Source of the DNA: Acinetobacter tibetensis
Lineage (GTDB): Bacteria; Pseudomonadota; Gammaproteobacteria; Pseudomonadales; Moraxellaceae
NCBI RefSeq assembly: GCF_023824315.1
Contig: NZ_CP098732.1
Coordinates: 186,001-250,000, forward strand
Direction: 5' to 3'
Length of the DNA: 64,000 bases
Shown piece after piece: positions 61,588 through 64,000 of the stretch (positions within the stretch are counted from its first letter, which is position 1; each line of letters starts with the position of its first letter). The notes under the pieces are model-generated. The model ran no database searches, was not told where the DNA came from, and saw nothing but the letters and a program-made list of their open reading frames with translations. A program made the translations under genes and the position numbers.

Positions 61588-63096
61588 TTAGGCTTGTTCA
61601 ATTGCATCATTTTTCGGCAATTTCAGGCTTTCATTCAGTTTTTCCCATACTTTTGCTTCTTTTTTGCTCGGTGCACCCACAATTTCCAGTGCATGACGTA
61701 AACGAGCGAAGGTTAAGTCTGGGCCTAAAGTCACCATTGATTGCATGACTGGGGTCGAAGACGTCGAACCTGCAATCGCAATAAAGAAAGCGGGCATGAA
61801 GTCACGCAGTTTAATGTTCATCTGGTTGGCTAAATCCATCAGGATTTGACTCACCGTGTCATTGTTCCAAGCAAACTGGCTTTCTAAACGCCAAATGGCA
61901 AATTGCAAGCTTTGACGCACTTGCTCTTCGGTTAATTTCTTGCTTTCAAACTGTTCTTTGCTAATTTGTGGCATGTGGTTGAAATAGAAACCTGCCCAAT
62001 TCACTGCTTCAGAGAGTAAGTGAATACGCGGTTGAATCGCAGCAGCAATATCTTCTAAGGTATTGCGGTCACTTTTCCAGCTCAACAGGCGATCTAGCAA
62101 CTGACCAGGAGTGAGGGATTTAATCCATTGACCATTGAGCCAATTGAGTTTTTCCACATCAAAAATTGGACCACCCAAAGACACACGTTGCACATCAAAG
62201 TGTTCAACCATGTCATTTAAGGTAAAGACTTCGCGTTCGTCAGGCATTGACCAGCCCATACGACCCAAGTAGTTTAATAATGCTTCAGGCAATACACCGA
62301 TGTCACGGTAGTAGTTGATCGAGGTCGGGTTTTTACGTTTAGACAGTTTTGATTTGTCTGGGTTACGCAACAATGGCATGTGGCACAGAGTTGGCATTTC
62401 CCAACCAAAATATTGGTAAAGTAACTGGTGTTTTGGCGCAGATGGCAACCATTCTTCACCACGAAGCACATGGGTGATTTCCATTAAGTGGTCATCAACC
62501 ACGTTTGCCAAGTGATAAGTTGGCAAACCATCGGTTTTTAATAACACTTGCATGTCGACTTGCGCCCAAGGAATTTCAACCTCACCACGTAACAAGTCAT
62601 TAACTTTACACACACCTTCTTCTGGTACTTTCATACGAATCACGTGTGGCTCACCCGCTGCAAGGCGGCGTTGCACTTCTTCTTGGGTGAGTTTTAAGCC
62701 GCGGCCATCGTATTTTTGTGTTTCGCCACGTGCTTGTTGTTCTTCACGCATTTGATCCAGTTCTTCAGCCGTTGCGAAGCAATAGAATGCATGTCCTTTT
62801 TCCACTAAATCTAAAGCATATTGTTTGTAGATATGCATACGCTCAGATTGGCGGTAAGGGGCATGTGGTCCGCCCACGTCTGGTCCCTCAGACCAGTTCA
62901 AACCTAACCAGCGTAAAGAATCTAAAATCATTTTTTCAGATTCAGGCGTTGAGCGTAGCTGGTCGGTATCTTCAATACGTAGGATAAATTCGCCGCCATG
63001 TTTTTTTGCAAAACACATGTTAAATAACGCGATATAGGCAGTTCCTACATGAGGAAACCCTGTAGGTGAGGGAGCAATACGGGTACGAACAGTCAT
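61588..63096 (-). CDS. gltX: Glutamate--tRNA ligase
   Basis: A 502-residue class I synthetase. The HIGH-type motif appears in [21 protein letters not shown] (split) and the KMSKS-type as KLSKRK; the insert [12 protein letters not shown] and the anticodon-binding C-terminal half are typical. It charges tRNA-Glu in the cytosol. ATG 63096 begins [13 protein letters not shown]; the longer frame adds 18 non-homologous residues. tRNA-Ala and tRNA-Glu follow on the same strand with their own promoter. Confidence 0.96.
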   Translation of the reverse strand: MTVRTRIAPSPTGFPHVGTAYIALFNMCFAKKHGGEFILRIEDTDQLRSTPESEKMILDSLRWLGLNWSEGPDVGGPHAPYRQSERMHIYKQYALDLVEKGHAFYCFATAEELDQMREEQQARGETQKYDGRGLKLTQEEVQRRLAAGEPHVIRMKVPEEGVCKVNDLLRGEVEIPWAQVDMQVLLKTDGLPTYHLANVVDDHLMEITHVLRGEEWLPSAPKHQLLYQYFGWEMPTLCHMPLLRNPDKSKLSKRKNPTSINYYRDIGVLPEALLNYLGRMGWSMPDEREVFTLNDMVEHFDVQRVSLGGPIFDVEKLNWLNGQWIKSLTPGQLLDRLLSWKSDRNTLEDIAAAIQPRIHLLSEAVNWAGFYFNHMPQISKEQFESKKLTEEQVRQSLQFAIWRLESQFAWNNDTVSQILMDLANQMNIKLRDFMPAFFIAIAGSTSSTPVMQSMVTLGPDLTFARLRHALEIVGAPSKKEAKVWEKLNESLKLPKNDAIEQA

Positions 63097-63221
63097 AACA
63101 ATATTTTCAGAAAATAAACTGGGGCTATTATAACGAAAAAGCCCAATCACTTAATGCTTAATTCAACATTTGTGACTGGGCTTATGACCAATTTTTAAGG
63201 GGAAAAAATTGGGCGTTTGAA

Positions 63222-63518
63222 TCAAGAATTATTTTGCGGGAAAATTGATTGTAAGAAACGTGAGAAGCGCTCATTTTGCGTTGCAAAGAAACTTTGGGTC
63301 GGTGCAACTTTAATTGCGGTCAGCACCTTTAAATTGTTATCTGCTTGTAAATAATTGTCACCTTGCTTTTGCTGATTGAGTGCTTTTTCAATCAAAGAGA
63401 CTTTTTCTGGTGCTGCACTTTTGTTCAGAGTGGCTTTAATTGCAGCAGTGTGACCTGATTGAGCCATTAAACCCAAGCCTATACTCAAAAAAATGGCTTG
63501 AAAAAAGTGTACGTTCAT
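63222..63518 (-). CDS. Small exported protein of unknown function
   Basis: A 98-residue protein with a signal peptide (FFQAIFLSIGLGLMAQSGHTA) and a mature helical, lysine- and glutamine-rich part (VSLIEKALNQQKQGDNYLQA; ATQNERFSRFLQSIFPQNN). No family is recognised. The ribosome site GGGGGAA precedes ATG 63518. A small dyad (63537-63550) sits in its leader. Confidence 0.65.
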   Translation of the reverse strand: MNVHFFQAIFLSIGLGLMAQSGHTAAIKATLNKSAAPEKVSLIEKALNQQKQGDNYLQADNNLKVLTAIKVAPTQSFFATQNERFSRFLQSIFPQNNS

Positions 63519-63920
63519 CGCGAATTCCCCCTTTAACTCAACACGTTGAGAACTTTTTTATAAAATACTGTTCTACATACTATAGCTACAATTTAAACAT
63601 CTTCAGAAACAAAAAAGTAGACTTACGTCACACTTTTTACAAAAAGATAAGAAAATCTAAGTGATTTTACGCTTAATAATTACAGTAATATCGATCTATT
63701 GTTGTTGTAGCAAATAAATATGGAGACATCATGAAGATTGTAATATTGTGACAAATTTTAGACCATTTCATGACATCATTTCAGCATATTTCTTGGCTTA
63801 TATTGCAACATTTTATATATCTTAAAATTAGAAAAACTATGAATAAATGATTATAGCCACATGATTGTGAAAACTATTGATTAAAAATATAGTGCAAAAA
63901 ATAGTCATTAGAGTCCAACA
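63519..63920. other. AT-rich divergent intergenic region
   Basis: 402 bases between the divergent exported-protein genes. It contains the dyad CTCAAC/GTTGAG at 63537-63550 near a TATAAA-like sequence on the minus strand. No coding frame with a ribosome site was recognised; the rest is very AT-rich. Confidence 0.45.
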
Positions 63921-64000
63921 ATGAATAAATCTTTCTTTGCATTCGGAATTGCATTTTTAGCTGGGGTTTCGGGGCAAGTCTTTGCAGCAAAAAGTTTCTT
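63921..64000 (+). CDS. Secreted protein, 3' truncated by window edge
   Basis: An ATG at 63921 opens a frame reading MNKSFFAFGIAFLAGVSGQV then FAAKSF, a clear signal peptide with cleavage near FAA. The mature protein lies outside the window, so its function cannot be given. Confidence 0.6.
   Translation, partial: MNKSFFAFGIAFLAGVSGQVFAAKSF

Overview
The window looks like chromosomal DNA of an Acinetobacter-type gammaproteobacterium. The strongest single pointer is a short-chain reductase (47512-48399) that matches from memory the Acr1 fatty acyl-CoA reductase of Acinetobacter wax-ester synthesis. Low GC, long AT-rich intergenic stretches, a type II homoserine kinase, scattered his genes and an ompR-envZ pair fit the same genus. 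No prophage, plasmid replication gene, CRISPR array or known defence island is visible; most of the content is core metabolism, transport and regulation.

Layout. 1-7.6 kb: truncated pirin, an FAD oxidoreductase/methyltransferase pair, tRNA-Thr, a YnfM-like exporter with a divergent LysR regulator, a secreted protein, and a second LysR regulator. 7.8-15.2 kb: six co-directional genes (mmsA, mmsB, acyl-CoA synthetase, acyl-CoA dehydrogenase, enoyl-CoA hydratase, 3-hydroxyisobutyryl-CoA hydrolase) that together form the lower valine/isobutyrate pathway; the dehydrogenase carries an in-frame 96-bp duplication of its N-terminus. 15.3-23.4 kb: tRNA-Ser, kup, a DRGH nuclease, aqpZ, and an AraC regulator divergent from a fatty-acid-hydroxylase-type membrane enzyme.

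23.5-34.5 kb: histidine genes hisF, hisA, hisH and hisB on the minus strand, broken into separate transcription units and interleaved with homoserine kinase, small membrane proteins, an orphan IS630-like helix-turn-helix protein beside a 22-bp-period AT-rich repeat array, a putrescine-type permease with an FAD oxidase, and an XRE-cupin regulator divergent from an EamA transporter with twin palindromic operators. 34.6-44.2 kb: a GNAT protein, two identical tRNA-Phe genes each with its own promoter and terminator, a succinate/acetyl-CoA transferase, envZ and ompR separated by an inverted-repeat-rich spacer, and tex.

44.2-64 kb: an unknown AT-rich gene, a SulP transporter fused to a carbonic anhydrase, acr1, metY, ettA, a Sel1-repeat protein, and a heavy-metal efflux cluster (czcI-czcC-czcB-czcA, later czcD) interrupted by a DUF4198-type periplasmic protein with a Fur-box-like site upstream. 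The window closes with tRNA-Ala and tRNA-Glu downstream of gltX and the start of a secreted protein cut by the window edge.

No wholly new multi-gene system is evident. The best candidates for undescribed biology are the 22-bp repeat array with its neighbouring orphan HTH gene, the acyl-CoA dehydrogenase N-terminal duplication, and several unassigned palindromic operators (XRE-cupin/EamA, SulP-carbonic anhydrase, acr1, ompR). All family assignments are from reading the sequences and memory of families; no database search was run.
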